A stretch of DNA of 24,534 nucleotides, taken from CAZVAR01 sp964625225. GTDB taxonomy: Bacteria > Pseudomonadota > Alphaproteobacteria > JAJUGE01. The translations under genes and the position numbers were made by a program. Below, in pieces: positions 1-6,745 of this stretch (position 1 is its first letter; the number at the start of each line of letters is the position of its first letter). Under the pieces are notes generated by a model that ran no database searches, was not told the DNA's origin, and was given only the letters and a program-made list of their open reading frames with translations. The stretch spans positions 1 to 24,534 of the forward strand of contig CAZVAR010000041.1 in assembly GCA_964625225.1 (NCBI GenBank), read 5' to 3'.

Positions 1-111
1 AGGAGGACGGAACGTCGGCGGTCCGGTCCCGACGAGGGTCGGTGTCCGCCTGATCCACCTGCCGCATCGTGCAATCCCGGCCGGGTACCTGGTTAGCCGA
101 GCCGGGGCCGC

Positions 112-690
112 ATGTCGGTCCTCGAACGCCACCTCACGATCTGGGTCGCCCTCTGCATTCTAGCCGGGATCGCGCTCGGGCATTTCCTGCCCGGCTTGTT
201 CCGGACGATCGGCACGGCCGGGATCGCCCGGGTGGATCTGGCGGTAATGCTGCTGATCTGGCTGATGATCATCCCGATGCTGCCGAAGATCGACTTCGGC
301 GCCTTGCACCGGGTTCGGGAGCATTGTCGCGGTATCGGCGTGACGTTGTTCGTTAATTGGGCGGTCAGGCCCCTCTCGATGGCAATACTCGGCTGGCTGT
401 TCGTCGGTTATCTCTTCCGGTCCTATCTGCTGGCCGACCAGATCCACGGTTACATCGCCGGGTTGATCATTCTCGCCGCAGCCCCCTGTACGACCATGGT
501 GTTCGTCTGGAGTAACCTCACGGACGGCGAGCCGCACTTCACCCTGAGCCAGGTCGCGCTGAACGACGTGATCATGGTGTTTGCCTTCGCGCCGATCGTG
601 GCTCTCCTGCTCGGCCTCTCGGCGATCGTCGTGCCTGGCAGGTGCTGCGACCAAGCGCCCGCCCTCATCGGCCAGTCCGCACGGGGCTGA
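112..690 (+). pseudogene. acr3: Truncated ACR3-type arsenite efflux permease
   Basis: The first ~173 residues read as the N-terminal half of an ACR3/ArsB-type arsenite efflux carrier of the inner membrane: LTIWVALCILAGIALG, LIWLMIIPMLPKIDFGAL, the Cys-containing AAAPCTTMVFVWS segment and TLSQVALNDVIMVFAFAP are all characteristic. Family members have about 350 residues and ten membrane helices. Here similarity stops abruptly after the motif GLSAIVVP (near base 633) and is replaced by a hydrophilic 17-residue tail and a TGA. In a second frame a few further family-like residues (WQVL) follow directly, consistent with a one-base loss at the break, but neither frame resumes the missing C-terminal helices. 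So the gene looks both shifted and deleted. No arsR or arsC is visible in the window; the 111 bases before the start show no recognisable gene. A truncated carrier is very unlikely to export arsenite. Confidence 0.8.
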
Positions 691-784
691 GGCAGCGCCG
701 GCCCGGAGCAAGGCGGGCACAATTTCCGCTCCCGCGTGTTTATCCCTTATCGGCGGTTGCCGGTCCCGGCAGGAGGAGGACGGG

Positions 785-916
785 GTGCGCGAGGACTTGG
801 ATGCCCAATCGGCTGCGAGGGAGCTTCCGGGCTGCATCGTGATCGAGGCGATCCGCGTTGCCGCTGCGGCCGGGATGCTGCTTGCCCTACTGCTGGCCGG
901 CTCGGCCTTGACCTGA
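785..916 (+). CDS. Possible 43-residue single-span membrane protein
   Basis: A GTG codon lies 4 bases after a very strong Shine-Dalgarno stretch AGGAGGAGGA (771-780). The frame gives a 43-residue product with an acidic N-terminal third (VREDLDAQ) and a C-terminal hydrophobic helix (about residues 25-41, with GMLLALLLAG) ending at the stop. The composition is that of a small inner-membrane protein. Its last 30 bases overlap the 3' end of the convergent hydrolase gene. I do not recognise a family. It lies just after the broken acr3 gene, so the ribosome binding site could be a relic of another gene deleted here. Existence is inferred from the binding site and the hydrophobic pattern only. Confidence 0.35.
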   Translation: MREDLDAQSAARELPGCIVIEAIRVAAAAGMLLALLLAGSALT

Positions 917-1792
917 CCGTCGGGTGCGGCCGAGCACCATCGCCAGCGTCGCCTCGAACAGGGGCGCGTCCGGTTGCGCCAGTGCATCGACGATCGAGAA
1001 ATGGTCGTGGCCCGGCATCGGGACCGCTTCGACCCGGGCGCCGGCCGAGGCCCAGGCAGCGGCGAACTCGCTCTGTTGCCGGTGATATTCCTCCGACTCG
1101 TCGCCGCCTACGGCGAGAATCAGCCGGGCCCCGGGGCGGGGACGCAGGCGTACCGGGCTGTTCCGGACCGCCGCGTCCGCGTCCATGCGGAGCACCCGAT
1201 TGAGATAGGAAAGCCGTATCGGCTCCAGATCGTAGAGCCCGCTGATCGCACAGGCGCCGGTGACCAGATCGGTCGGCAGCCCGGCGGCCTCCGCCCAGCC
1301 GTCGGTCAGCATCATCGCTGCGAGGTGCCCTCCGGCGGAGTGACCGGCGACGTAGAGGCGATCGGGATCGCCCCCGTACCGGCCGGCCTCCCGCCGCAGC
1401 CATCCCACGGCCTCCCGGCACTGCGCCACGATGGTATCGACCGTGACCGCGGGGGCGAGCTCGTAGCCGAGGACGGCCACCGTGACTCCGGCTTCGACCA
1501 GGGGCGGGGCCAGATAGGAGAAATCGGACTTGTCCAGCGACTGCCAGTACCCGCCGTGAATGAAGGCCAGCACCGGCGCGTGCCGCCCGGCCTCGGCTGG
1601 TGCCGGGAAGATGTCCAGACGCTGCCGCTCTCCGGGGCCATAGGGGAGATCGAGATGACCGACCAGCGCGGTCCGGGCGATCGCACTGGTCTCTGCCCAC
1701 CGCCGGAACGCCGCCGCGTGCTCCGGCACCCGGGCCCGATTGTTGTACTGGGCATCGAGCCCCGCCTGATCATAGTCGCGGTAGATCGGCAT
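887..1792 (-). CDS. Alpha/beta hydrolase, kynurenine formamidase-like esterase family
   Basis: A 301-residue cytoplasmic protein with the alpha/beta hydrolase fold of the HSL/kynurenine formamidase-like group. Visible motifs are the oxyanion-hole sequence HGGYW (79-83), the nucleophile elbow GHSAGG with Ser152, a probable acid at GGDES (Asp231) and the catalytic histidine in GHDHFS (His264). The complete triad suggests an active carboxylic-ester or arylformamide hydrolase; the exact substrate cannot be read from sequence. The ATG is preceded by GAGGGAG at 7-base spacing, which fixes the start. No tryptophan-catabolism genes (kynureninase, tryptophan dioxygenase) lie nearby, so a role in kynurenine breakdown is not supported by context. 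It is co-directional with the TPM genes but separated from them by 148 bp, and probably has its own promoter. Confidence 0.87.
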   Translation of the reverse strand: MPIYRDYDQAGLDAQYNNRARVPEHAAAFRRWAETSAIARTALVGHLDLPYGPGERQRLDIFPAPAEAGRHAPVLAFIHGGYWQSLDKSDFSYLAPPLVEAGVTVAVLGYELAPAVTVDTIVAQCREAVGWLRREAGRYGGDPDRLYVAGHSAGGHLAAMMLTDGWAEAAGLPTDLVTGACAISGLYDLEPIRLSYLNRVLRMDADAAVRNSPVRLRPRPGARLILAVGGDESEEYHRQQSEFAAAWASAGARVEAVPMPGHDHFSIVDALAQPDAPLFEATLAMVLGRTRRSGQGRAGQQ

Positions 1793-1940
1793 TGGCCGGC
1801 TCCCTCATGCGGCGCCTCTAAACCCGACGCGGACGGACCGATTATGAATCATGCGAGCCCGAGCCTGCGAGACCGAACAGGAGCCCGTCGCCGCACCGAG
1901 CCCGCCGGGAACGCGCGCTGCCGCACCGGCCGTGGATGGG

Positions 1941-2558
1941 TCACGGCGTTCGGACCTCGTCCGGCAGCTCGTTCCGGTCGTCCGGCGTCCTCGGGAAGTG
2001 GGTTGCGAGCAGCCGCCCACAGGCCTCGATCGCCGCTACATAGCCGTCCGCAAGGCGGCCGGCCCGGACGTCGGCCACGAACCGGTCCACGATCGCCTGC
2101 CAGGCCGCCGGGTCCACGCGGGCGACGATGCCCCGGTCGGCCAGAATCTCGACATAATGTTCCGCCACCGAAACGAACAGCATGACCCCGCCTCGGCTTG
2201 CCGTTCGATCGACGCCCAGCTCCAGGAACTGCGCCCGGGCCAAGTACTCGGCGTTGCGGCGCTGCACGCGCGCAGGCACCAGCCGGACGGCAAGCGGCGT
2301 AAACTGCAGCGCTGTCGCCAGCAGTGCGAATAAGGCGAGCTGCGCCTGCGCAATGCGGAGCGGATCGTGCGTCAGGTCCAGGGCCAGAACGGCGCTCGGC
2401 AAGGCGAGGGCCAACAGGGCCGGAACGAGCAGCCGAACACGGGTGTAGCGCGCGCTCGCCGGCACCAGGACGGCGACCAGCTCGGCGCTCGTGCCGCGCT
2501 CGGCCTGGGCCACGGCCGCGGCGATCCGGTCTCGGTCGGCCTTCGACAGGAGCGCCAT
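1941..2558 (-). CDS. TPM-domain membrane protein (second TPM gene of lemA operon)
   Basis: A 205-residue protein of the TPM (TLP18.3/Psb32/MOLO-1) family, in its shorter variant lacking a signal peptide. An N-terminal part (GTSAELVAVLVPAS, 22-35) is followed by two hydrophobic spans (about 41-60 and 70-90). The typical TPM core follows: GGVMLFVSVAEHYVEILADR, then a helical end with the frequent pattern of a C-terminal GYVAAIEACGRLLATHFP. The gene starts 3 bases after the stop of the upstream TPM gene, so translational coupling is likely. Proteins of this type are found next to lemA and a Gly-rich TPM protein in many proteobacteria. Their function is unknown, although some TPM domains show phosphatase activity. 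The end of the protein is hydrophilic and acidic. Confidence 0.85.
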   Translation of the reverse strand: MALLSKADRDRIAAAVAQAERGTSAELVAVLVPASARYTRVRLLVPALLALALPSAVLALDLTHDPLRIAQAQLALFALLATALQFTPLAVRLVPARVQRRNAEYLARAQFLELGVDRTASRGGVMLFVSVAEHYVEILADRGIVARVDPAAWQAIVDRFVADVRAGRLADGYVAAIEACGRLLATHFPRTPDDRNELPDEVRTP

Positions 2559-2561
2559 CGA

Positions 2562-3311
2562 TTACCAGCGCCCCGAGGCGCCGCCTCCACCGGAACTGCC
2601 GCCGCCGCCAGAGAAGCCGCCGCCGGCGCCTCCCCAGCTTCCCCCGCCCCAGCCGCCGCCCCAGCCATAGCGTGCGCGCCGCGGCCAGCGGCCGTATTGA
2701 CGGCGTAGACGCGGGTTGCGGCTGCTCCGGATCACCAGGAACAGGGCCCAGATGATCGCGAGCGCGAGAAATGCCCAGTCGAATTCGCCGGCCTCCGGTT
2801 TCGTCAGGGGTTCGTAGGTGCCCTCGATGGCTGCCAGGGTCGCCTCGACTCCCGCATTGATGCCGCCCGGCAGATCGCCGACGCGGAATCGCGGTAGGAT
2901 CCGGTTTCGCACGATATCCGAGGCGATCGCATCCGTAAGGCTGCCCTCCAGCCCGTAGCCGACCTCGATCCGGACTTCACGTTCCGTCGGCGCAACCAGC
3001 AGCAGCACGCCATTGTCGCGTCCCTTCTGGCCGAGGTTCCAGGCACGGAACAGCTCGTTGGCGAAGCGCTCCAAGTCGGTTCCCTGAAGCGACGGCACGG
3101 TCGCGACCACAACCTGGTTGGAGGTCTCACGTTCGTGCGCGGCTAGCCGCTCGGTAATCGCCGCCTCCTGCGCCGCGGACAGGATTTCGGCTTGATCGAC
3201 GACCCGTCCGGTGAGCGGCGGCAGCGTCAGCGCCGGCGCGACCACCGGAACCATAACGATGACCAAGGCGAACGCGAGAGCCCGAACGCCTGGGATCATG
3301 GGTGTCGTCAT
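2562..3311 (-). CDS. Secreted/membrane TPM-domain protein with Gly-rich tail (YgcG-like)
   Basis: A 249-residue protein with a signal peptide (hydrophobic run about residues 9-25). A TPM domain follows from LTGRVVDQAEILSA (35-48) through NQVVVATVPSLQGTDLERFA to the motif NGVLLLVAPTEREVRIEVGYG. A membrane helix is predicted near residues 180-195 (FLALAIIWALFLVI), followed by an Arg-rich stretch and a long Gly/Ser/Trp tail typical of YgcG/BatD-neighbour TPM proteins. The TPM domain should face the periplasm. The start lies 4 bases after the lemA stop, and the next TPM gene begins 3 bases after this stop, so the three form one operon. There is a second possible ATG four codons later. Function is inferred only by association with LemA and envelope maintenance. 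Confidence 0.88.
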   Translation of the reverse strand: MTTPMIPGVRALAFALVIVMVPVVAPALTLPPLTGRVVDQAEILSAAQEAAITERLAAHERETSNQVVVATVPSLQGTDLERFANELFRAWNLGQKGRDNGVLLLVAPTEREVRIEVGYGLEGSLTDAIASDIVRNRILPRFRVGDLPGGINAGVEATLAAIEGTYEPLTKPEAGEFDWAFLALAIIWALFLVIRSSRNPRLRRQYGRWPRRARYGWGGGWGGGSWGGAGGGFSGGGGSSGGGGASGRW

Positions 3312-3315
3312 CGGA

Positions 3316-3948
3316 TCAGAACCGCACCCGAGGCGCCTGCGTGGCGGCCTCCTCGATCGTGAAATTCTGCTTCGGCTCGGCGTCCGGATACAGGATCCAT
3401 GCCCAGATCCTGCCGGGGAAGGTGCGCAGCTCCGTATTGTAGCGGCGGACGGCCTCGATATAGTCGCGCCGTGCTACGGCGATCCGGTTCTCCGTGCCTT
3501 CGAGCTGGCTTTGCAAGGTCAAGAAACTCTCGTTGGCCCGGAGTTGCGGATATTGTTCCGCCACCACGAGCAGCCGTCCCAGCGCACCCGAGAGCTGTGC
3601 CTGGGCCTGTTGGAATTGTTGGAACGCTTCGGGATTGGTCAGAATGTCAGGCGGGACCTGAAGCTGCCCGACCCGAGAGCGGGCGTCCACGACCGCCTGA
3701 AGGGTTTCGCGTTCGTGCGCCGCCGCGGCGCGAACGGTCTCGACGAGGTTCGGCACGAGGTCGGCCCGGCGCTGATATTGGTTCAGTACCTGGCTCCAAG
3801 CGGCCTCGGTCTGTTCGTCGAGCGTGGGGATGGTGTTGATCCCGCATGCCGCCAAAAGGAATGCGAGAGCCAGGATCGTTCCGCGTCGAAATTGGCGTAG
3901 CCAAGCTGGTCGCCACGGAGTTCGCAGGTCGATGATCGCGGTCGGCAT
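3316..3948 (-). CDS. lemA: LemA family lipoprotein
   Basis: A 210-residue LemA-family protein. An Arg-rich N-terminus leads into a hydrophobic helix and a lipobox LAAC with the modified cysteine at residue 35, so it is likely a lipoprotein. The LemA signature follows: WSQVLNQYQRRADLVPNLVE, then AAAHERETLQAVVDARS, a coiled-coil Gln-rich section, and the conserved end of the domain YNTELRTFPGRIWA. It is the first gene of the lemA-TPM-TPM operon. The chosen ATG (3948) gives a good lipoprotein signal but has no clear Shine-Dalgarno; an in-frame GTG sits directly before it. The frame stays open far upstream, but that part (to about 4473) is not protein-like and is not included. LemA's precise role is unknown; it is associated with the bacterial envelope. 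Confidence 0.88.
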   Translation of the reverse strand: MPTAIIDLRTPWRPAWLRQFRRGTILALAFLLAACGINTIPTLDEQTEAAWSQVLNQYQRRADLVPNLVETVRAAAAHERETLQAVVDARSRVGQLQVPPDILTNPEAFQQFQQAQAQLSGALGRLLVVAEQYPQLRANESFLTLQSQLEGTENRIAVARRDYIEAVRRYNTELRTFPGRIWAWILYPDAEPKQNFTIEEAATQAPRVRF

Positions 3949-4511
3949 CACGGTCGTGCTTTCGGAACGGATTCCCGGAACAACGGCTGGCGCTGACGAC
4001 AGGTCCCTGGGGACGTCGGATTCGACGCCGGCATCGGCCAGGATCGCATGCCGTGGACTCCGCATTGCACCGGATTCGATGCGACGTACCAGGGGGCTCG
4101 ATCGCGAATCAACGCTACTCCGGTCAGGCCATGACCCGTTCGTGTGGAATGCCCCCAAGCGATGTCCGCGATGACCCGGATGGGATCGGAGACTATCGCT
4201 TCCCGTTGACGATACAACCTCGACGATGCGGCGAGCCCGAGGCTGGTCGCAGGCAGACGTTGGGGGCTGTCCAGCCCTCTTAGCCGCTGAAGGGGATGGC
4301 CCGCTGGGCCGTGCGACCGAACGGCGGTCGACCGGCCGGAGCCGGCATGCGACCCGAACTTGAAATGGCGATGATCGGCCCCCATTCTCGACTCGTTCTG
4401 GTTCGGTCAGCTGTTCTCCGCGCCCGAAGCTCCCGACCGGCTCCCCGTGCCGTTTCCAGCCGGGCTCTTCCACGCATGCGGCGTGGATGCATGCGCTTAC
4501 AGGAGTTCGAA
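3949..4511. other. 563-bp stretch without a convincing gene
   Basis: This gap lies between the divergent lemA operon (minus) and the four-ORF cluster (plus), so it should contain promoters for both. I could not identify a good sigma70 pair on either strand. Open frames cross it on both strands, but their products are Arg/Pro/Ser-rich and look like GC-driven noise. The one clear local structure is a hairpin near the right edge (4470-4486), listed separately. Confidence 0.5.
4470..4486 (+). repeat. Small perfect hairpin upstream of the four-ORF cluster
   Basis: CCACGC (4470-4475) and GCGTGG (4481-4486) form a perfect 6-bp stem with a 5-base loop, ending 14 bases before the AGGAG ribosome binding site of the first ORF. 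A second GCATGC follows at 4489-4494. It could be an operator palindrome or a leader hairpin; nothing more can be said. Confidence 0.4.
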
Positions 4512-4754
4512 ATGGCGGTCGGCACGGTCGATTGGTCCAAGTCCCTGAACCATTGCAGTTCCAACAAGCCCGGAGACCGCTCCGACGATGTGTTTGACCC
4601 GGTCGTATTGGTGGGGGCCGATGAGATCAGGACCCTTCCGGGAACCGGGACCCGAGCGTGGAGCCTATGCCCGACCGTCGAGACGGTGGTCGTGGACCGG
4701 CGGACGATCCGAACCGGAGGCGGGGCGATCAGCCTACATGGTCCAGTACGGTAG
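4512..4754 (+). CDS. Small hypothetical protein, first ORF of compact cluster
   Basis: An 80-residue ORF starting at an ATG 6 bases after a perfect AGGAG (4501-4505). The product has an N-terminal polar part (VDWSKSLNHCSSNKPGD), a beta-like middle (FDPVVLVGADEIRTLPG) and a Val-rich section (CPTVETVVVDRRTIRTGG); two cysteines are present. I do not recognise a family. It lies 14 bases before the next ORF and is followed by three others on the same strand with equally good ribosome binding sites, which supports it as a real gene. There is no signal peptide or membrane helix, so it is probably cytoplasmic. Its start could extend upstream in the same frame, but the binding site favours this ATG. 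Confidence 0.5.
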   Translation: MAVGTVDWSKSLNHCSSNKPGDRSDDVFDPVVLVGADEIRTLPGTGTRAWSLCPTVETVVVDRRTIRTGGGAISLHGPVR

Positions 4755-4768
4755 AAAGAGGAGCCCAT

Positions 4769-4849
4769 ATGCCGGTCGCAGTACGCGAGAATGAGTTGAT
4801 CCGGGTACCCCGGGCCGTTCGCAAGAAGTACCGGCAGCCGGGATCTTGA
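4769..4849 (+). CDS. 26-residue basic peptide, possibly an AbrB-like antitoxin fragment
   Basis: An ATG 5 bases after GAGGAG (4758-4763) opens a 26-codon frame ending in TGA. The peptide is strongly basic in its second half (IRVPRAVRKKYRQPG). That pattern resembles the first strand-loop-helix of SpoVT/AbrB swapped-hairpin antitoxins (a VP..VR....PG pattern), but the remaining 20-30 residues of such a domain are absent. It may be a genuine short peptide, a translational coupler for the next gene (which starts 10 bases later), or a remnant. The AbrB resemblance is weak and is my inference. Confidence 0.35.
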   Translation: MPVAVRENELIRVPRAVRKKYRQPGS

Positions 4850-4859
4850 GGCCCGCATC

Positions 4860-5186
4860 ATGCCGGACGGATTTGCGTGGCGAGGACCGGAGTGGGTCGA
4901 TGTCGCTCCCGATGCGTCGTCGGAGCGGCAATTGTGGTGTGCCGTGATCGGGCGTGCACTGGAAGACGCGATGGGCAATGTCGGGGGTGTGACCGGCACG
5001 GTGGCACGGCGGCGTGCCATGGACGAGGCACGCGACTGGTTCGTCCGTAATGGCGACGACTTCCGGCGCGTCTGTGATGCCGCCGGGTACGACTCGAACC
5101 AGCTACGCCTCCGCGCGCTCCGCCTTATTGCGGGAAACGGCGGTCCTGCATGCTCTGTGCCGGCCGCCTGCAGCGAGGAGTCATGA
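4860..5186 (+). CDS. Hypothetical 108-residue protein with conserved-looking WF...DF..VC..AG helical module
   Basis: The ATG follows GAGG at 8-base spacing, 10 bases after the preceding small ORF. The N-terminal part is acidic/aromatic (PDGFAWRGPEWVDVAPD). The rest is helical: a LWCAVIGRALEDAMG helix, then RRRAMDEARDWFVRNGDDF and RRVCDAAGYDSNQLRLRALR. The second half resembles a small module I associate with phage-type and chromosomal hypothetical proteins (a Trp-Phe helix, then DF..VC..AG-D and a basic helix), which could be a helix-turn-helix. I cannot name the family with certainty. The stop is 1 base from the start of the next gene, so the two are almost certainly co-translated. The C-terminus carries three cysteines within about 15 residues (two of them in CSVPAAC and one shortly before in the RLI tail region is not certain). 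Confidence 0.65.
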   Translation: MPDGFAWRGPEWVDVAPDASSERQLWCAVIGRALEDAMGNVGGVTGTVARRRAMDEARDWFVRNGDDFRRVCDAAGYDSNQLRLRALRLIAGNGGPACSVPAACSEES

Positions 5187-5187
5187 T

Positions 5188-5628
5188 ATGCCGAGCTATG
5201 CGATTTTCGTGGGGTTTCCCGCCGACGACTGGAGCGGGCCGACCTTGGTCCGATGGGAGCCCGGCCTGGTGGAAAAGGACTATCTGGCGCTGCGGGCAGG
5301 CGGGGATGACGGCCCCGGGGCGGCACCGGAGACCCATTGGGTCGGCTGCCGTCTCGATGACCTGGAGCAGATCCGGTTCTGCGAAGTGACCGCTCGGGAT
5401 TCGATGCTCCCGTGTTTCCAGGCCGAAATTCAGGTACGCGGCACCGGAACCGTTTACGTGTACCTGTCGCGGCCGTGCCTGGGTTACTTGCGTGATAGCG
5501 GCGTTCCTCTGGCGGAAATGCAGGGTGAGGACGTCGAGGCATGCCGTACGCTCTGGAGCGAACTGTCCGGAACCGACGACGATCTGTCCACCGAGGTCTG
5601 TTCCCTCGTGAACTCCCGGCTGAGCTGA
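5188..5628 (+). CDS. Hypothetical 146-residue acidic protein
   Basis: Starts 1 base after the previous stop, with CGAGGAG (5174-5180) at 7-base spacing. The product begins MPSYAIFVGFPADDWSGP. It continues with a charged middle containing HWVGCRLDDLEQIRFCEV and a beta-rich part with VRGTGTVYVYLSRPCLGYL, and ends in a helical acidic tail rich in Asp/Glu. Four or more cysteines are spread through the chain. No signal peptide or membrane segment is visible. I do not recognise a family. As the last and largest member of the 4512-5628 cluster it is probably the main product together with the 108-residue partner. It converges with the L,D-transpeptidase gene with 27 bases between stops. Confidence 0.65.
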   Translation: MPSYAIFVGFPADDWSGPTLVRWEPGLVEKDYLALRAGGDDGPGAAPETHWVGCRLDDLEQIRFCEVTARDSMLPCFQAEIQVRGTGTVYVYLSRPCLGYLRDSGVPLAEMQGEDVEACRTLWSELSGTDDDLSTEVCSLVNSRLS

Positions 5629-5655
5629 CCCGCTCGCGGCACTGGGCGCGTTCGG

Positions 5656-6255
5656 TCAAGTCGAGGCGGGCTCGGCAGTAATCTGCACGACGGCCGCCCG
5701 GCGCAGTCCGGCGAGGACATCCAACAGGTCCGGCAGGGCCAATGCAATGCAGCCTTCCGTAGGCGCATGGTCCGGGCGCGCCACGTGCATGAAGATTGCG
5801 CTGCCTGCGCCGGGTCGTACGGGTCGGTCGTTGTAGCCGAGCACGACGATGACATCGTACAGGGAGTCTTCCCGCCACAGGCGCTCGGCGCTGTCCCCGA
5901 ACGGGTGCCTGATGGGCCGGTTGTAGGCTGGAGAGGCCGGTGCATCACACCAGCCGTCCGCCGGCGCAATTGCCGCGGTCGGAAGGAGCGTGACCGGCCG
6001 GGGCAGCCGGTCCGCGCGCCAGAGCACGCGGCGCAACGGCCATGTTCCCGCGGGCGTGGCACCATCGCCTTCCACCTTGGACGATACGACGCCGTTGCGC
6101 CCGAGAGCGCACGAGAAAGTGCGGTCGCCGAACCTCAAGATGCCGCGGCTGCCGCCCGGCGCGTCCGGAGCGACGTGGATCGTGTCAGTGGCCGATGCTT
6201 CCGGCCATTGCACCTTTCCACCGCGGAAGGGCTCCTCTACACTCCTGTCCGCCAT
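5656..6255 (-). CDS. L,D-transpeptidase (YkuD) catalytic domain protein
   Basis: A protein of about 199 residues with the YkuD/L,D-transpeptidase catalytic motif: His157 in SAIFMHVARP and Cys169 in APTEGCIAL. Such enzymes form 3-3 cross-links or anchor proteins in peptidoglycan in the periplasm. Upstream conserved parts are LGRNGVVSSKVEGDGATPAG and YNRPIRHPF, typical of the short single-domain group (COG3786-like). No signal peptide is visible from the start used here, nor from the upstream in-frame ATG at 6285, so export is not explained by sequence. The ATG at 6255 overlaps the oppositely oriented thioesterase ATG. A GTG at 6213 (residue 15) is an alternative that would separate the two genes. 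Confidence 0.85.
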   Translation of the reverse strand: MADRSVEEPFRGGKVQWPEASATDTIHVAPDAPGGSRGILRFGDRTFSCALGRNGVVSSKVEGDGATPAGTWPLRRVLWRADRLPRPVTLLPTAAIAPADGWCDAPASPAYNRPIRHPFGDSAERLWREDSLYDVIVVLGYNDRPVRPGAGSAIFMHVARPDHAPTEGCIALALPDLLDVLAGLRRAAVVQITAEPAST

Positions 6256-6745
6256 GACGATCGAAGCTCCCTTCTCCCGCTTCACCGACCGAGTCCGACC
6301 GGAGTGGGTGGACTACAACGGCCATCTCAACGTGGCCTACTACTTCCTGATTTTCGACAAGGCCACCGATGCCTTCTACGACTGGCTCGGAATCGGCAAG
6401 TCCTACAAGGATAGCAGCCATTTCTCCACGTTCACGTTGGAGGGGCACATCACCTACGACCGCGAGTTACTCGAAGGTGATCCGGTGTATGTGACAAGCC
6501 GGCTGCTCGATTTCGACGGTAAGCGGCTCCATTATTTCCATGAGATGTATCACGCGGAGAAGGGCTATCTCGCCTCGACCAACGAGCTTCTAGCCATCCA
6601 TGTCGACATGCGGATCCGCCGCTCGGCGCCGATGCCGGAAACGATCGTCGAGCGGTTGGGGAGCGTTAAAGAGGCGCACGCCGCGCTCCCGCTGCCGCCT
6701 CAGGTGGGGCGGACGATCGGGATCGCCTCGAAGCGTGCGCGCTAA
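6254..6745 (+). CDS. Hotdog-fold acyl-CoA thioesterase (4-hydroxybenzoyl-CoA thioesterase-like)
   Basis: A 163-residue hotdog-fold protein with the family signature PEWVDYNGHLNVAYYFLIFD near residues 15-34, where the Asp of VDYNGH is the expected catalytic residue. Next come TLEGHITYDRELLEGDPVYV and LHYFHEMYHAEKGYLAS, both typical of the 4HBT/YbgC-like branch. It should hydrolyse acyl-CoA or related thioesters in the cytoplasm; the acyl group is unknown. The ATG gives the usual family N-terminus, but no good Shine-Dalgarno precedes it. The promoter must lie inside the start of the divergent L,D-transpeptidase gene. The 3' end overlaps the pentapeptide gene by 11 bases, suggesting co-translation. 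Confidence 0.88.
   Translation: MTIEAPFSRFTDRVRPEWVDYNGHLNVAYYFLIFDKATDAFYDWLGIGKSYKDSSHFSTFTLEGHITYDRELLEGDPVYVTSRLLDFDGKRLHYFHEMYHAEKGYLASTNELLAIHVDMRIRRSAPMPETIVERLGSVKEAHAALPLPPQVGRTIGIASKRAR

Noticed and set aside
1..111. Possible end of an upstream ars gene before acr3
   Set aside because: Three frames were translated by eye; none gave a recognisable ArsR or ArsC end.
747..1700. 317-codon minus-strand frame overlapping the hydrolase gene in another frame
   Set aside because: The frame of 887-1792 contains the complete hydrolase motifs; this one is Arg/Gly-rich noise.
4280..5878. 532-codon minus-strand frame across the four-ORF cluster
   Set aside because: Composition (Arg/Pro/Ser/His runs) is not protein-like and there is no ribosome binding site, while plus-strand ORFs have several.
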